A stretch of 64,000 bases of DNA from positions 25,778-89,777 of the forward strand of contig NZ_AWFA01000006.1 of assembly GCF_000682675.1 (NCBI RefSeq), given 5' to 3'. Shown here one piece after another: positions 15,704 to 24,200 of this stretch (within the stretch, counting starts at the first letter, position 1; each line of letters begins with the position of its first letter). The translations under genes were made by a program, and so were the position numbers. Source of the stretch: Hyphomonas pacifica (GTDB taxonomy: Bacteria > Pseudomonadota > Alphaproteobacteria > Caulobacterales > Hyphomonadaceae). Below the pieces are notes generated by a model. It was not told where the DNA came from. It was given only the letters and a program-made list of their open reading frames with translations, and searched no databases.

Positions 15704-17299
15704 TTAGAAGGTCAGCACTTTTGCGTAGCGAACCTGGGGCAGAGCATCGAGCTTTTCGATGAAATCTGCTGGCGGTACGGCATCAATGCCGACTAGGGCA
15801 ATCGCCTCGCCCCCGGCCTCGGTGCGGCCGAGGTGGAAGGTTGCGATATTGATGCCGGCTTCGCCCAGCATCTGACCCAGGGCGCCAATAAAACCTGGTT
15901 TGTCTAGGTTGTTCACATAGAGCACGGTCGGCGCGAAATCGCCTTCCAGCGCCATGCCCTTGACTTCGACGATGCGCGGCTGGCCAGCGATGATCGTGCC
16001 AGCCAGGGTACGCCAGCCGCCTTCCGGGGCATTCTGGGTCGCCTTGGTTTTCACCTTGATACGGATCAGGCTGTCATAGACAGGGCTGTCCTCTGTCTTG
16101 GTCTCGGTCAACTTGACGCCGCTATCGGCCAGGATTGCCGGAGCAGAGACCATATTCACATCGCCGCGTGAGGCGCGCAGCAGGCCAGCCAGAAGGGCGG
16201 CCGTCAGCGGTTTGCGGTTCAGGTCAGCGACTTCGCCTTCATACTCGATCACCACTTCATCATAACCGAAATCGGAGATCTGGCCGGCAAAACTACCCAA
16301 CTTTTCGGCCAGCGTTGCGAATGGTTTGATGCGCGGCGCTTCCTCTGCCGTGATGGACGGCATGTTCAGCGCGTTGGTGACGGCGCCTGACAGCAGATAG
16401 TCCGCCATCTGTTCAGCTACCTGAAGCGCAACATTTTCCTGCGCCTCGGTCGTTGCTGCGCCCAGGTGCGGCGTCGCGATGAAGTTCTTTGTGCCGAACA
16501 GAACGTTTTCCTTTGCCGGTTCCACGGCGAACACGTCGAAGGCAGCTGCCTTGATGTGTCCGCTCTCCAGCAAGTCCTTCACGGCCTCCTCATCAACCAG
16601 GCCACCGCGGGCGCAGTTGACCAGGATCAGGCCTTCCTTCGTCTTCTGAAGGTTTTCGCGGCTCAGCACGTTTTTGGTTTGATCTGTCAGCGGAACATGC
16701 AGCGTGATGATGTCGGCGCGCTTCAGCAGTTCGTCGAGTTCGACTTTCTCCACGCCAAGTTCCACGGCGCGTTCCTCTGTCAAGAATGGGTCATATGCAG
16801 CGACCTTCATCTTCAGGCCGATTGCGCGCTCTGCGACACGGCTACCAATATTGCCGCACCCGATCAGGCCGAGCGTCTTGTAGGAAACCTCGGTTCCCAT
16901 GTAGCCGGATTTCGGCCATTTGCCTTCTTGCGTCTCGGCATTGGCGGCCGGGATCTGGCGGGCGGCAGCAAACATCAGCGCGATGGCGTGTTCTGCCGTT
17001 GTGATTGCGTTGCCAAAGGGCGTGTTCATCACCACCACGCCTTTGGCGGTTGCCGCCTTGATGTCGATATTGTCGACACCGATACCGGCGCGGCCAATGA
17101 CTTTCAAATTCGTCGCGGCGGCCATGACGTCCGCATTCGGTTTGCAGGCGGAGCGAACGACGAGGCCGTCATATTCCGGAATCTCGGCAATGAGTTCTTC
17201 CGTATTCAGACCGGTCTTGGTGACGGTTTCAATGCCGCGGGCGTGGAAGATTTCCACGGCGGCGGGGGAGAGTTTGTCTCCGATAAGGACTTTGGGCAT
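15704..17299 (-). CDS. serA: D-3-phosphoglycerate dehydrogenase
   Basis: A 531-residue long-form SerA that oxidises 3-phosphoglycerate to phosphohydroxypyruvate with NAD, the first step of serine synthesis. The NAD-binding motif G-L-I-G-C-G-N-I-G-S is near residue 148, with the catalytic Arg, Glu and His in the usual positions (N-C-A-R-G-G-L-V-D-E; T-P-H-L-G-A-A-T). The allosteric-substrate-binding domain (~315-450) and the C-terminal ACT domain (~455-531) are both present, so feedback by serine is possible. It is downstream of serC, separated by a palindromic repeat. Confidence 0.96.
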   Translation of the reverse strand: MPKVLIGDKLSPAAVEIFHARGIETVTKTGLNTEELIAEIPEYDGLVVRSACKPNADVMAAATNLKVIGRAGIGVDNIDIKAATAKGVVVMNTPFGNAITTAEHAIALMFAAARQIPAANAETQEGKWPKSGYMGTEVSYKTLGLIGCGNIGSRVAERAIGLKMKVAAYDPFLTEERAVELGVEKVELDELLKRADIITLHVPLTDQTKNVLSRENLQKTKEGLILVNCARGGLVDEEAVKDLLESGHIKAAAFDVFAVEPAKENVLFGTKNFIATPHLGAATTEAQENVALQVAEQMADYLLSGAVTNALNMPSITAEEAPRIKPFATLAEKLGSFAGQISDFGYDEVVIEYEGEVADLNRKPLTAALLAGLLRASRGDVNMVSAPAILADSGVKLTETKTEDSPVYDSLIRIKVKTKATQNAPEGGWRTLAGTIIAGQPRIVEVKGMALEGDFAPTVLYVNNLDKPGFIGALGQMLGEAGINIATFHLGRTEAGGEAIALVGIDAVPPADFIEKLDALPQVRYAKVLTF

Positions 17300-17322
17300 T
17301 TGAGTTTCCTCGGGGTGTCATG

Positions 17323-17400
17323 CCGGATGCCGCAGGCGATCCGGGATCTTTTACGTACTCGGGGGAAAGGTCCCGGATCAGCCCGACGGGCTGTCCGGGA
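17323..17400. repeat. REP-like palindromic pair between serC and serA
   Basis: Two palindromes lie in the intergenic gap: an imperfect one at 17323-17344 (CCGGATgcc...ggcgATCCGG) and a larger one at 17371-17400 whose arms TCCCGGA and CAGCCCG pair with CGGGCTG and TCCGGGA. Such dispersed CCCGGAT palindromes are common in alphaproteobacterial intergenic regions. They may stabilise the serC mRNA end. Confidence 0.6.
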
Positions 17401-17409
17401 TGATAGACA

Positions 17410-18576
17410 TTAAAGCATGGCCGCTTCTTCAGCGAAGGCCCAGTCGAGCCAAGGCGTCAGTTTCGCGACATCGGATGGTTCCACTGTACCCCCGCACCAG
17501 ATGCGTAGTCCCGGAGGAGCCTTTGCGTATCCGGCCGCGTCAAAGCAGGCGTTTTCCTTTTCGAGGCGCTTCATCATCGCTTTCACGAAAGCGCGCTGTC
17601 CCGCTTCGTCAAGGCCCGCAACACGCGGATCAACGATCTTGAACGTCACGCCGGTATTCGAGCGAACATCCGCATCCGGACAGAGGAAGTCGACCCAGTC
17701 GGTATTGGCAACCCAGTCTGTCAAAATGCCGAGGCTTTCGTCGGAACGAGCTTTGAGGGCTTTCCAGCCACCAAGTTCTTCGCACCAGTCGAGGGCTTGC
17801 AGATAGTCTTCGACGCACAGCATGGAGGGCGTGTTGATCGTGGAGCCTTCGAAAAGATCCTCATTCAGCTTGCCGCCTTTGGTCATGCGGAACAGTTTCG
17901 GCAGAGCGCGATCCGGCGTGTAGGTTTCCAGGCGTTTCACGGCGTTCGGGCTGAGGATCAGCATGCCGTGAGCAGCTTCCCCGCCAAGGATTTTCTGCCA
18001 GGAATAGGTAACCACATCGAGTTTCTCCCACTCGATATCCTGGGCAAATGCGGCAGAGGTCGCGTCGCAGATTACGACCCGGTCCGGGTTAGGCTTTATC
18101 CAATCGGCATTCCGGACGCGCACGCCGGATGTGGTGCCGTTCCAGGTGAAGATGATGTCGGCATCATCGCGAGCCTTTTCGAAAGGCGGCAGTTCGCCAT
18201 ACTCGCCGACATAGGTATTGCAGTCTGCCAGTTTCAGCTGCTTCGTCGCGTCGGTGACCCAGTCCTGGCCAAAGCTTTCCCAGGCAAAGACATCTACCGG
18301 CTTCGCACCTAGCATGGACCACATGCACATCTCAACAGCGCCCGTGTCAGAGGCTGGAACGATGGCAACACGATAGCCTTCCGGCAAACCAAGAATGGTC
18401 TTTGTGCGCTCGATCGCATCCTTCAGCTTCTTCTTCGCATCACCGGAACGGTGCGAACGGCCAAGGGCTGCAGTGTTGAGTTTTTCGAGAGAGAATCCGG
18501 GACGCTTAGCGGTCGGTCCGGAAGAAAAATGCGGGCATGCTGGCAGCACATCCGGCTTGGGGACGGTATTCGTCAT
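17410..18576 (-). CDS. serC: Phosphoserine aminotransferase
   Basis: A 388-residue PLP-dependent SerC of the alphaproteobacterial type, converting phosphohydroxypyruvate and glutamate to phosphoserine. The start M-T-N-T-V-P-K-P is chosen because TAGGAGTAAAAC precedes it; an upstream in-frame extension to 18666 would run through the leader hairpin. The early F-S-S-G-P-T-A-K-R-P-G motif and the PLP lysine in Y-S-W-Q-K-I-L-G-G-E are present. serC and serA form one leftward unit. Confidence 0.94.
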   Translation of the reverse strand: MTNTVPKPDVLPACPHFSSGPTAKRPGFSLEKLNTAALGRSHRSGDAKKKLKDAIERTKTILGLPEGYRVAIVPASDTGAVEMCMWSMLGAKPVDVFAWESFGQDWVTDATKQLKLADCNTYVGEYGELPPFEKARDDADIIFTWNGTTSGVRVRNADWIKPNPDRVVICDATSAAFAQDIEWEKLDVVTYSWQKILGGEAAHGMLILSPNAVKRLETYTPDRALPKLFRMTKGGKLNEDLFEGSTINTPSMLCVEDYLQALDWCEELGGWKALKARSDESLGILTDWVANTDWVDFLCPDADVRSNTGVTFKIVDPRVAGLDEAGQRAFVKAMMKRLEKENACFDAAGYAKAPPGLRIWCGGTVEPSDVAKLTPWLDWAFAEEAAML

Positions 18577-18670
18577 CTGTTTTACTCCTATCCTCACAGA
18601 TAGGCTGAGCGCCGTTGGGGGCGCCTGGCCCGCCGCGTCTGTCTCACAAATCCGGGGCGCTTGCAAATGA
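18577..18670 (-). promoter_or_regulatory. Structured serC leader (serC RNA motif candidate)
   Basis: The minus-strand leader has a GC-rich segment with GGCGCC...GGCGC pairing, followed by the hairpin CCTATC-N5-GATAGG directly over the ribosome-binding site (GGATAGGAG) of serC. This resembles the cis-acting serC RNA motif described upstream of serC in alphaproteobacteria. The hairpin would mask the ribosome-binding site. The ligand or control signal is not known to me. Confidence 0.55.
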
Positions 18671-18710
18671 CATTATTGCATAAGTCCTGCCCGAATGGTT
18701 CATTTGACAG

Positions 18711-19547
18711 ATGACCCTGACCATTCAGCCTCTTACCGGTACGCTTGGCGCAGAAATTCGTGGCGCAGACCTGAAGGCGGGCCTGTCGAATGAGGCTTTC
18801 GACGCGGTCCATCAGGCCTTTTTGGATTACAAGGTGATCGTCTTGCGCGGCCAGCAAGGCCTGACGCCGGACCAGCAGAAGGATTTCGCTCGGCGGTTCG
18901 GCACGCTGAACATTCACCCTTACGTAAAGGGCATGGGCAGGCATCCGGAACTTCTTGAGATCATCAAGGAGCCGGACGAGAAGACCAATTTCGGCGGCGG
19001 TTGGCATTCCGACATGAGCTTTCTGGAAGAGCCCGCCCTCGGCTCCATCCTGCACGCCATCGAAGTGCCGCCCTATGGCGGGGACACGCTCTTCGCCGAC
19101 CAGCAGGCCGCATATGAGCGCCTGTCCCCGGGTCTCAAGAAGACGCTGGAGGGCATGAGCGCCATTCACACTGCCAGCAAGGAATATGGCGCCGACGGCT
19201 ATTCCGCCGCTGTGCGCCAGTCCATGGATGCCAAGTCTGCGCCCGACGCACCGGAATACGAGCACCCCGTGATCCGCACCCATCCGGAAACGGGCCGTAA
19301 GGGCTTGTTCATCAATCCGGCCTTCACGCTGCGCTTTGCTGGCTGGAGCCGGAAAGAGAGCCGACCGCTACTAACCTATCTATTCGATCTCTCAAGGGAA
19401 GAGCGTAACACATGCCGCATCCGCTGGCAGGCGGGAGATGTGACGATGTGGGATAATCGCTGTGTCTGGCACTATGCCTTGAACGACTATCACGGTCACC
19501 GCCGCCATATGCGCCGGGCCACGATCAATGGGGACAAGCCCCGCTAG
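18711..19547 (+). CDS. TauD/TfdA-family Fe(II)/2-oxoglutarate dioxygenase
   Basis: A 278-residue TauD/TfdA-family enzyme. The iron triad is H-S-D (W-H-S-D-M, about residue 100) plus a distal His in V-W-H-Y-A-L-N-D-Y (about 260), followed by the 2-oxoglutarate-binding Arg in H-R-R-H-M-R-R. Family members hydroxylate taurine, aryloxyalkanoates, sulfate esters and similar compounds. The substrate is open; the downstream sulfur genes are too far away to imply taurine. It starts about 130 bases from the divergent serC. Confidence 0.88.
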   Translation: MTLTIQPLTGTLGAEIRGADLKAGLSNEAFDAVHQAFLDYKVIVLRGQQGLTPDQQKDFARRFGTLNIHPYVKGMGRHPELLEIIKEPDEKTNFGGGWHSDMSFLEEPALGSILHAIEVPPYGGDTLFADQQAAYERLSPGLKKTLEGMSAIHTASKEYGADGYSAAVRQSMDAKSAPDAPEYEHPVIRTHPETGRKGLFINPAFTLRFAGWSRKESRPLLTYLFDLSREERNTCRIRWQAGDVTMWDNRCVWHYALNDYHGHRRHMRRATINGDKPR

Positions 19548-19556
19548 CAAGCCGCC

Positions 19557-20210
19557 TCAGTCCGTTATCGGGCTGGCACCCCAGGCGATCAGGGCCTGAC
19601 CGCCGAAATAGAGAAACCAGAGAGCAATCGAGGGCAGGGGCCGTTTGGGTGCGCCGTCAGGGTGCTTGAACAGCTCAGTCGACAGGATGACATCCGAGGC
19701 GATGAACATCAGGGCGCCTATCATGATCGGCAGGAAGGCAGAGTCCAGACGCAATGCTGCTGCGCCCATCATCAGAATGACACCGCCATAGAGAAAGACC
19801 GGCCAGCGCATCTTCGGCGGCAGCCACGGAGCCAGCCAGCGAATAAACAGCACGCCTGATAATATGAGGCCGGATAGTGCGGCCAGGATCAGCCAGCTCT
19901 GGTCAGCTTGAGGTAAGGTCCAGAACAGGGCGATATAGGCAACATGCGCCGCAAAAAACGCGCCCATTCCCGGCAGCAGGAATCTGTCGTCTTCATCTGC
20001 TTCCAGAAAGAAATCGCCGAGCGAGCTGAGTGCAAGGCCAGCCACAACCGGCAACGGTCCGCCCACCATAAAGGCCCATACTGCCAGCAGAGCTGTAGAG
20101 GCTGTCTTGATGATCAGTTTGAGCAGGCTGTGCCTGCGCCAACTGAAGGCTGCGCCAAACAACGTAGCCAGCGCGAGCGAGCCCAGCACGATATAGGTGA
20201 CGGGCGTCAC
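19557..20210 (-). CDS. YhhN-family membrane protein (lysoplasmalogenase-like)
   Basis: A 217-residue polytopic protein with about eight hydrophobic segments and the YhhN signature S-S-L-G-D-F-F-L-E (about residues 63-71). Some YhhN proteins, such as TMEM86B, are lysoplasmalogenases; bacterial activity is established only for a few. It follows the YkvA gene by five bases, so the two are likely co-expressed. Confidence 0.8.
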   Translation of the reverse strand: MTPVTYIVLGSLALATLFGAAFSWRRHSLLKLIIKTASTALLAVWAFMVGGPLPVVAGLALSSLGDFFLEADEDDRFLLPGMGAFFAAHVAYIALFWTLPQADQSWLILAALSGLILSGVLFIRWLAPWLPPKMRWPVFLYGGVILMMGAAALRLDSAFLPIMIGALMFIASDVILSTELFKHPDGAPKRPLPSIALWFLYFGGQALIAWGASPITD

Positions 20211-20215
20211 GCCGC

Positions 20216-20617
20216 TTAGTCGCTCTGCTTTACGGGTTCCGGCAGACGCAGCAGGCGCCTGGCCATACCGCGATGCGTATCTTTCACATGCATGCCGACA
20301 ATGCCAAGCGCGGTCGCAAGAACCGTCGCGTCATCGGTGAACCCGAGGCCTGCGATAAAATCCGGCAGCAAATCCACAGGCATCACGAAATAGGCTGCGG
20401 CTGCGAAAAGTACGCCTTTTGCCTTCATCGGTGTTTCAGGATCGCGCGCGGCGAAATAGGCCGCTGCCAGATCATCGGCGAAAGGGATTTTTCCCGCAAC
20501 TTTCAGAAGCTTCGGGACCAGTCCTTGCGCTGTGCGCTCATTGCGCTCAATGGATTGCGGCGTGAAACGCCCATCAGCGCCCTTGATTGTGTTGATAATT
20601 TCCGCTGCGTCAGACAT
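20216..20617 (-). CDS. YkvA-family DUF1232 protein
   Basis: A 133-residue YkvA protein. The DUF1232 core is A-A-A-Y-F-V-M-P-V-D-L-L-P-D-F-I-A-G-L-G-F-T-D-D (about 84-107), an amphipathic or membrane-associated segment with the conserved P-x-D-L-[IL]-P-D motif. Function unknown. It is the first gene of a two-gene unit with the YhhN-like gene. Confidence 0.85.
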   Translation of the reverse strand: MSDAAEIINTIKGADGRFTPQSIERNERTAQGLVPKLLKVAGKIPFADDLAAAYFAARDPETPMKAKGVLFAAAAYFVMPVDLLPDFIAGLGFTDDATVLATALGIVGMHVKDTHRGMARRLLRLPEPVKQSD

Positions 20618-20682
20618 TGCGTCCTCCTCCCAGCACTATAGACCAAGTGTGTATCAACGAAAACTAGGGAGGGCAGCGGCCC

Positions 20683-21465
20683 ATGGAACTCAATTCGAAT
20701 ATCTCCGCCGTGATCACGGGCGGTGCCTCTGGTCTCGGTGCCGCAACGGCAACAAAACTGGCCAAGGAATATGGCGTCAAGGTCGCCCTGTTTGACCTGA
20801 ACGAGGAGAAGGGTGAAGCACTCGCCAAGGAACTCGGCGGTGTCTTCTGCAACGTCAACGTCACTGACGAAGCCTCTGTTGACGCCGGCTTTGAAAAGGC
20901 CCGCGCAGCCATTGGCCAAGAGCGTATCCTTGTGAATTGCGCCGGTACGGGTAACGCCATCAAGACGGCCAGCCGCGACAAGCAGAGCGGTGAGATCAAG
21001 CACTTCCCGCTCGATAAGTTCAACATGATTATCCAGATCAATCTGGTCGGCACCTTCCGCTGCATCGCGAAATCTGCTGCAGGCATGATGACACTGGACC
21101 CGATCGAGGGTGAGCGCGGCGCTATCGTCAACACGGCTTCCGTTGCCGCTGAAGATGGTCAGATGGGCCAAGCGGCCTATTCCGCATCCAAGGGCGGTGT
21201 TGTCGGCATGACCCTGCCGATCGCCCGCGACCTCTCGCGTGAGCTGATCCGCGTCAACACAATTTTGCCGGGCATCTTTAATACTCCGCTGATGCAGGGC
21301 GCTCCGGACAATGTGAAACAGGCGTTGGCGGCCTCTGTGCCGAACCCGGCCCGTCTTGGCAATCCGGAAGAGTATGCATCTCTCGCGACAGAGATGATCC
21401 GCAACGGCTACTTCAATGGTGAGGATGTCCGTCTCGACGGCGCAATCCGTATGGCACCGCGCTGA
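20683..21465 (+). CDS. Short-chain dehydrogenase, HSD17B10-like 3-hydroxyacyl-CoA dehydrogenase
   Basis: A 260-residue classical SDR: G-G-A-S-G-L-G (cofactor loop, residues 13-19), N-C-A-G-T-G, N-T-A-S-V and the catalytic Y-S-A-S-K (Tyr about 166, Lys about 170). The acidic residue after the second strand (F-D-L-N) indicates NAD. The Q-I-N-L-V-G-T-F-R and G-Q-A-A-Y features and overall pattern resemble type II 3-hydroxyacyl-CoA dehydrogenase, used in isoleucine and branched fatty acid breakdown. Exact substrate inferred. Confidence 0.82.
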   Translation: MELNSNISAVITGGASGLGAATATKLAKEYGVKVALFDLNEEKGEALAKELGGVFCNVNVTDEASVDAGFEKARAAIGQERILVNCAGTGNAIKTASRDKQSGEIKHFPLDKFNMIIQINLVGTFRCIAKSAAGMMTLDPIEGERGAIVNTASVAAEDGQMGQAAYSASKGGVVGMTLPIARDLSRELIRVNTILPGIFNTPLMQGAPDNVKQALAASVPNPARLGNPEEYASLATEMIRNGYFNGEDVRLDGAIRMAPR

Positions 21466-21491
21466 TTGGGCACCAGCTGTTACGAATGTAG

Positions 21492-21522
21492 AAAAGCCCG
21501 TTCATTCGAGCGGGCTTTTTTA
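21492..21522 (+). terminator. Terminator after the SDR gene
   Basis: AAAGCCCG and CGGGCTTT form a stem 27 bases past the stop, followed by TTTTTAA on the plus strand. Confidence 0.85.
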
Positions 21523-21605
21523 ATCCATGTTATGTGTACGGACCATCCCTGTCTGGAACCTGACCTGCTGCAAGGCGTAAGTTCGAAAAACAAAGGGAGT
21601 TATCC

Positions 21606-21971
21606 ATGGAAAAGCGCGAAAGCAGACTGATTGATCACATTCACATTCGTGTTTCGGACCTTGAAGTCAGCCAGCATTTTTACAAGGCTGTTCTGGGTGC
21701 GCTCGGTATCGAATATATTTCTGATGAAGCGCATTTTTCTGCTGACGAGCTTTGGATCGACCAGGGTGAAAGCCAGTCCTGTATTCATATTGCCTTCAAG
21801 GCCAAGGGGCGCGACATGGTTGACCGCTGGTATGAGGCAGGACTGGAGGCTGGCGGCTATGACAATGGCGTACCAGGTCTGAGGGATCACCACCCTGGAT
21901 ATTATGCGGCCTTCCTACTTGATCCGGATGGGAACAATATTGAGGCCGTATTTCATGGCGAGGCCGACTAG
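21606..21971 (+). CDS. VOC/glyoxalase-superfamily protein
   Basis: A 121-residue single VOC module: the start contains L-I-D-H-I-H-I-R-V-S-D-L (metal His), the middle has F-K-A-K-G-R, and the end G-Y-Y-A-A-F-L-L-D-P-D-G-N-N-I-E-A-V-F-H has the metal Glu in N-I-E. Such proteins include glyoxalase I, fosfomycin-resistance-like and ring-cleaving enzymes. No specific reaction can be chosen. GGGAG stands close before the start. Confidence 0.82.
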   Translation: MEKRESRLIDHIHIRVSDLEVSQHFYKAVLGALGIEYISDEAHFSADELWIDQGESQSCIHIAFKAKGRDMVDRWYEAGLEAGGYDNGVPGLRDHHPGYYAAFLLDPDGNNIEAVFHGEAD

Positions 21972-21990
21972 GGATTTTGCCGCATGAAAG

Positions 21991-22022
21991 AAAGGCCCGC
22001 CCCAGGGGAGGGCGGACCTTTA
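21991..22022. terminator. Bidirectional stem-loop between the converging VOC and VWA genes
   Basis: AAAGGCCCGCCC pairs with GGGCGGACCTTT with one mismatch. A runs precede and T runs follow the stem, so it could stop transcription from both sides. Confidence 0.65.
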
Positions 22023-22074
22023 AATGGGGGTGGGACACGAGAATGGCAGGGAACCCAGCCCCCGGTCGTCCCCT

Positions 22075-22836
22075 TTACTGTCCCTTGCGTTGTTTAACGC
22101 CTTCCTCGTCAGCAATTGCGCGATCTTCTTCATTGAAGATGATTTCTGATTCCTCGCCCTTTCCATAGGCGCGGGACTTCTTGGCCAGCGCGGACATGCT
22201 GTCCTGCATGGATCCTTGGCCCACAGCCATGCGCTTGGCTGCTGACACGCCGACAGCTTCGGCATCGTCAAAGCGGGCAAATTCGGCGCCCAGGAAAACA
22301 ACTTCCCAGCCTTTGGACTCTGCGCGTTCCAGTGCGGCCTTGGCACCGTCTTTGGTAAGTTCCCGTGATGAGTTTTCTAGCCCGTCTGTCATGATAACAA
22401 TCACGGCCTTTTCCGGCTTGTCGGCTTCAGCGAGGGAGACCATGCGGCCAATGGCGTCAAACAACGGGGTCATGCCGCGCGGACTTGCCTCGTCATTGGT
22501 GACATTTGTCCAGTCCTCGGCTTTGACCTGCTTGCGCAACACGTCGAATTGCATGCCGTCCTGATAATCAAAGATAGCGAGTGTCACATCTGTCTTGATA
22601 TCACTGCCTTCTGTCTCGCCTTCATCGGCCTCGCCGACGCTTGCAGCATAAGCGTTGACGGAGTTCAGGGCCTCGTCCCAGATAGTGCTCATGGAACCTG
22701 TACGGTCCAGCAGGATGTAGGAATGTACCGCCCCCGGATCTTTATCAGGTTCCGGTGCTGGAATCTTTGCGGCGGCCGGCCCCATCATGGCGATGGATGC
22801 GGCGCCTGCGGCGAGTGTGGCGATGAGAGATTTCAT
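22075..22836 (-). CDS. Secreted von Willebrand factor type A protein
   Basis: A 253-residue exported protein: Sec signal to about residue 23 (A-A-A), then a VWA domain with a MIDAS D-R-T-G-S-M-S (about 40-46), the threonine in P-R-G-M-T-P-L-F-D and the distal I-V-I-M-T-D-G-L-E-N-S-S. MIDAS domains hold Mg2+ and bind protein partners. The start is placed at M-K-S-L-I-A-T because GGGAAGGGAC precedes it. No AAA+ partner is nearby, unlike cytoplasmic VWA systems. Ligand unknown. Confidence 0.78.
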   Translation of the reverse strand: MKSLIATLAAGAASIAMMGPAAAKIPAPEPDKDPGAVHSYILLDRTGSMSTIWDEALNSVNAYAASVGEADEGETEGSDIKTDVTLAIFDYQDGMQFDVLRKQVKAEDWTNVTNDEASPRGMTPLFDAIGRMVSLAEADKPEKAVIVIMTDGLENSSRELTKDGAKAALERAESKGWEVVFLGAEFARFDDAEAVGVSAAKRMAVGQGSMQDSMSALAKKSRAYGKGEESEIIFNEEDRAIADEEGVKQRKGQ

Positions 22837-23010
22837 GGGTGCGTCCCTTCCCGGTAGTATCTTGCATCTGTCAGGCCCCCTGCCTTGATGTAGAGTAATG
22901 TCCCCTGGGATTGGGGCGCACATGTGGCATTAAGTAGTTGTTAGGATGGTAATCGCGCGTTCGAGACCATCCGTACCCGGCGAAACTGAATGGCTGTTCA
23001 TTTTAACGCA

Positions 23011-23046
23011 ATCAGCCCGGAAGACAGGCGTGTCTTCCGGGCTGAT
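23011..23046 (-). terminator. Strong stem-loop downstream of the desaturase
   Basis: A perfect 16-pair inverted repeat, ATCAGCCCGGAAGACA with its complement around a 4-base loop, lies 39 bases past the desaturase stop. It lacks a long T run. Confidence 0.6.
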
Positions 23047-23084
23047 GTGTGGGGCTTGGGCGGGGAACTTAAATGCCGCCTACC

Positions 23085-23978
23085 TCAGGCAAATTGCGGA
23101 GCGATCTTCAGGTTGCGAACCCAGCCAATCTTTTCCATGGCCAACAGGATGGTGCCATTATAATCGACGATCCGGTTCCAGATGCCATGGCGCGGACGGT
23201 GCAGGGCGCTGATCGGCTGGTCATGATGGTGATCGTGAAACGCTTCGCCACCGGTCAGCAGGCCAATCAGGTGATCCGCCCAGAGCGGCGTTTTCAGATG
23301 GCCCAGCACATTGATGCCATAGACCGTGGCGTGGAATTGAATGGCCCGACCGATCACGACGCTGGCATGGATCAGCGCAGTCAGCAGCAGCGAGCCGCCT
23401 GCCAGCCATACGATCAGATAGATCACGGCCGGGATGACCAGATGCACCACCAGGCTGATCTCATTGTAGAAGCGGTCCATCCAGACAATGACCGGCTGGT
23501 TCTTCAGCCACATGGCGAGCGGGCGATCCATATCTTTCTTGTCGCGGAACAGGATCCAGCCAACCCAGGCCCAACGTTTGGACTCAAACGGATTGTGTGG
23601 GTCACCGGGCTTGTCGGAGAAGCGGTGGTGCTGGGAGTGGTAATTGACCCAATCCTTCACATTACCCTGCATGGCGATAACAAGATTGATCATGGTCAGC
23701 ACTTGGCCCGGCACGGCCAGTTCGCCTGCGCGGTGCTGTAGGATGCGGTGCAGAGGTCCAATTCCGGCATTGCAGACAAAGATGGACGCTGCAACCGTGG
23801 CGATCGCGACGGGCACATACCACCAATGGAAGGTCAGCGAGGACAAGAGTGCGCCTAGTAGAACCATGGTGATGAACAGGGCTGCGCCCAGCGCCGGATA
23901 GCCAAAGGCAGAGAAGAAGCTGGGAAAATTGAACGTTTTCCACGTCTTCGGAATGGCAAGCGAGCGAGGCAGAGTCAT
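23085..23978 (-). CDS. Membrane fatty-acid (acyl-CoA) desaturase
   Basis: A 297-residue di-iron membrane desaturase. The histidine boxes are H-R-I-L-Q-H (about 77-82), H-S-Q-H-H (about 113-117) and F-H-D-H-H-H (about 245-250), with four or more membrane segments arranged as two pairs. It resembles delta-9 acyl-CoA or acyl-lipid desaturases, which insert a cis double bond and adjust membrane fluidity. Regiospecificity is inferred. Confidence 0.85.
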   Translation of the reverse strand: MTLPRSLAIPKTWKTFNFPSFFSAFGYPALGAALFITMVLLGALLSSLTFHWWYVPVAIATVAASIFVCNAGIGPLHRILQHRAGELAVPGQVLTMINLVIAMQGNVKDWVNYHSQHHRFSDKPGDPHNPFESKRWAWVGWILFRDKKDMDRPLAMWLKNQPVIVWMDRFYNEISLVVHLVIPAVIYLIVWLAGGSLLLTALIHASVVIGRAIQFHATVYGINVLGHLKTPLWADHLIGLLTGGEAFHDHHHDQPISALHRPRHGIWNRIVDYNGTILLAMEKIGWVRNLKIAPQFA

Positions 23979-24200
23979 TCAGGTGTCTCCTCAATGTCCG
24001 CGCCCCCGCGCGGATCTTGTTTTCATAAATTTCCGCTGAGCGGACCTATAATCTTTAAAGCCGGAGGAGGGGGCGCGTAAAGGATGCAGATGCGTCTCTG
24101 ACGCAGTCGTGAAGACAAGTGTGGCGCAGGGGTGACGAGTGAGGTACAAAACGTGTACAAGTCTGTGAATAGTTGAGGCCAACCGGGCGGGAGGGGCTGA

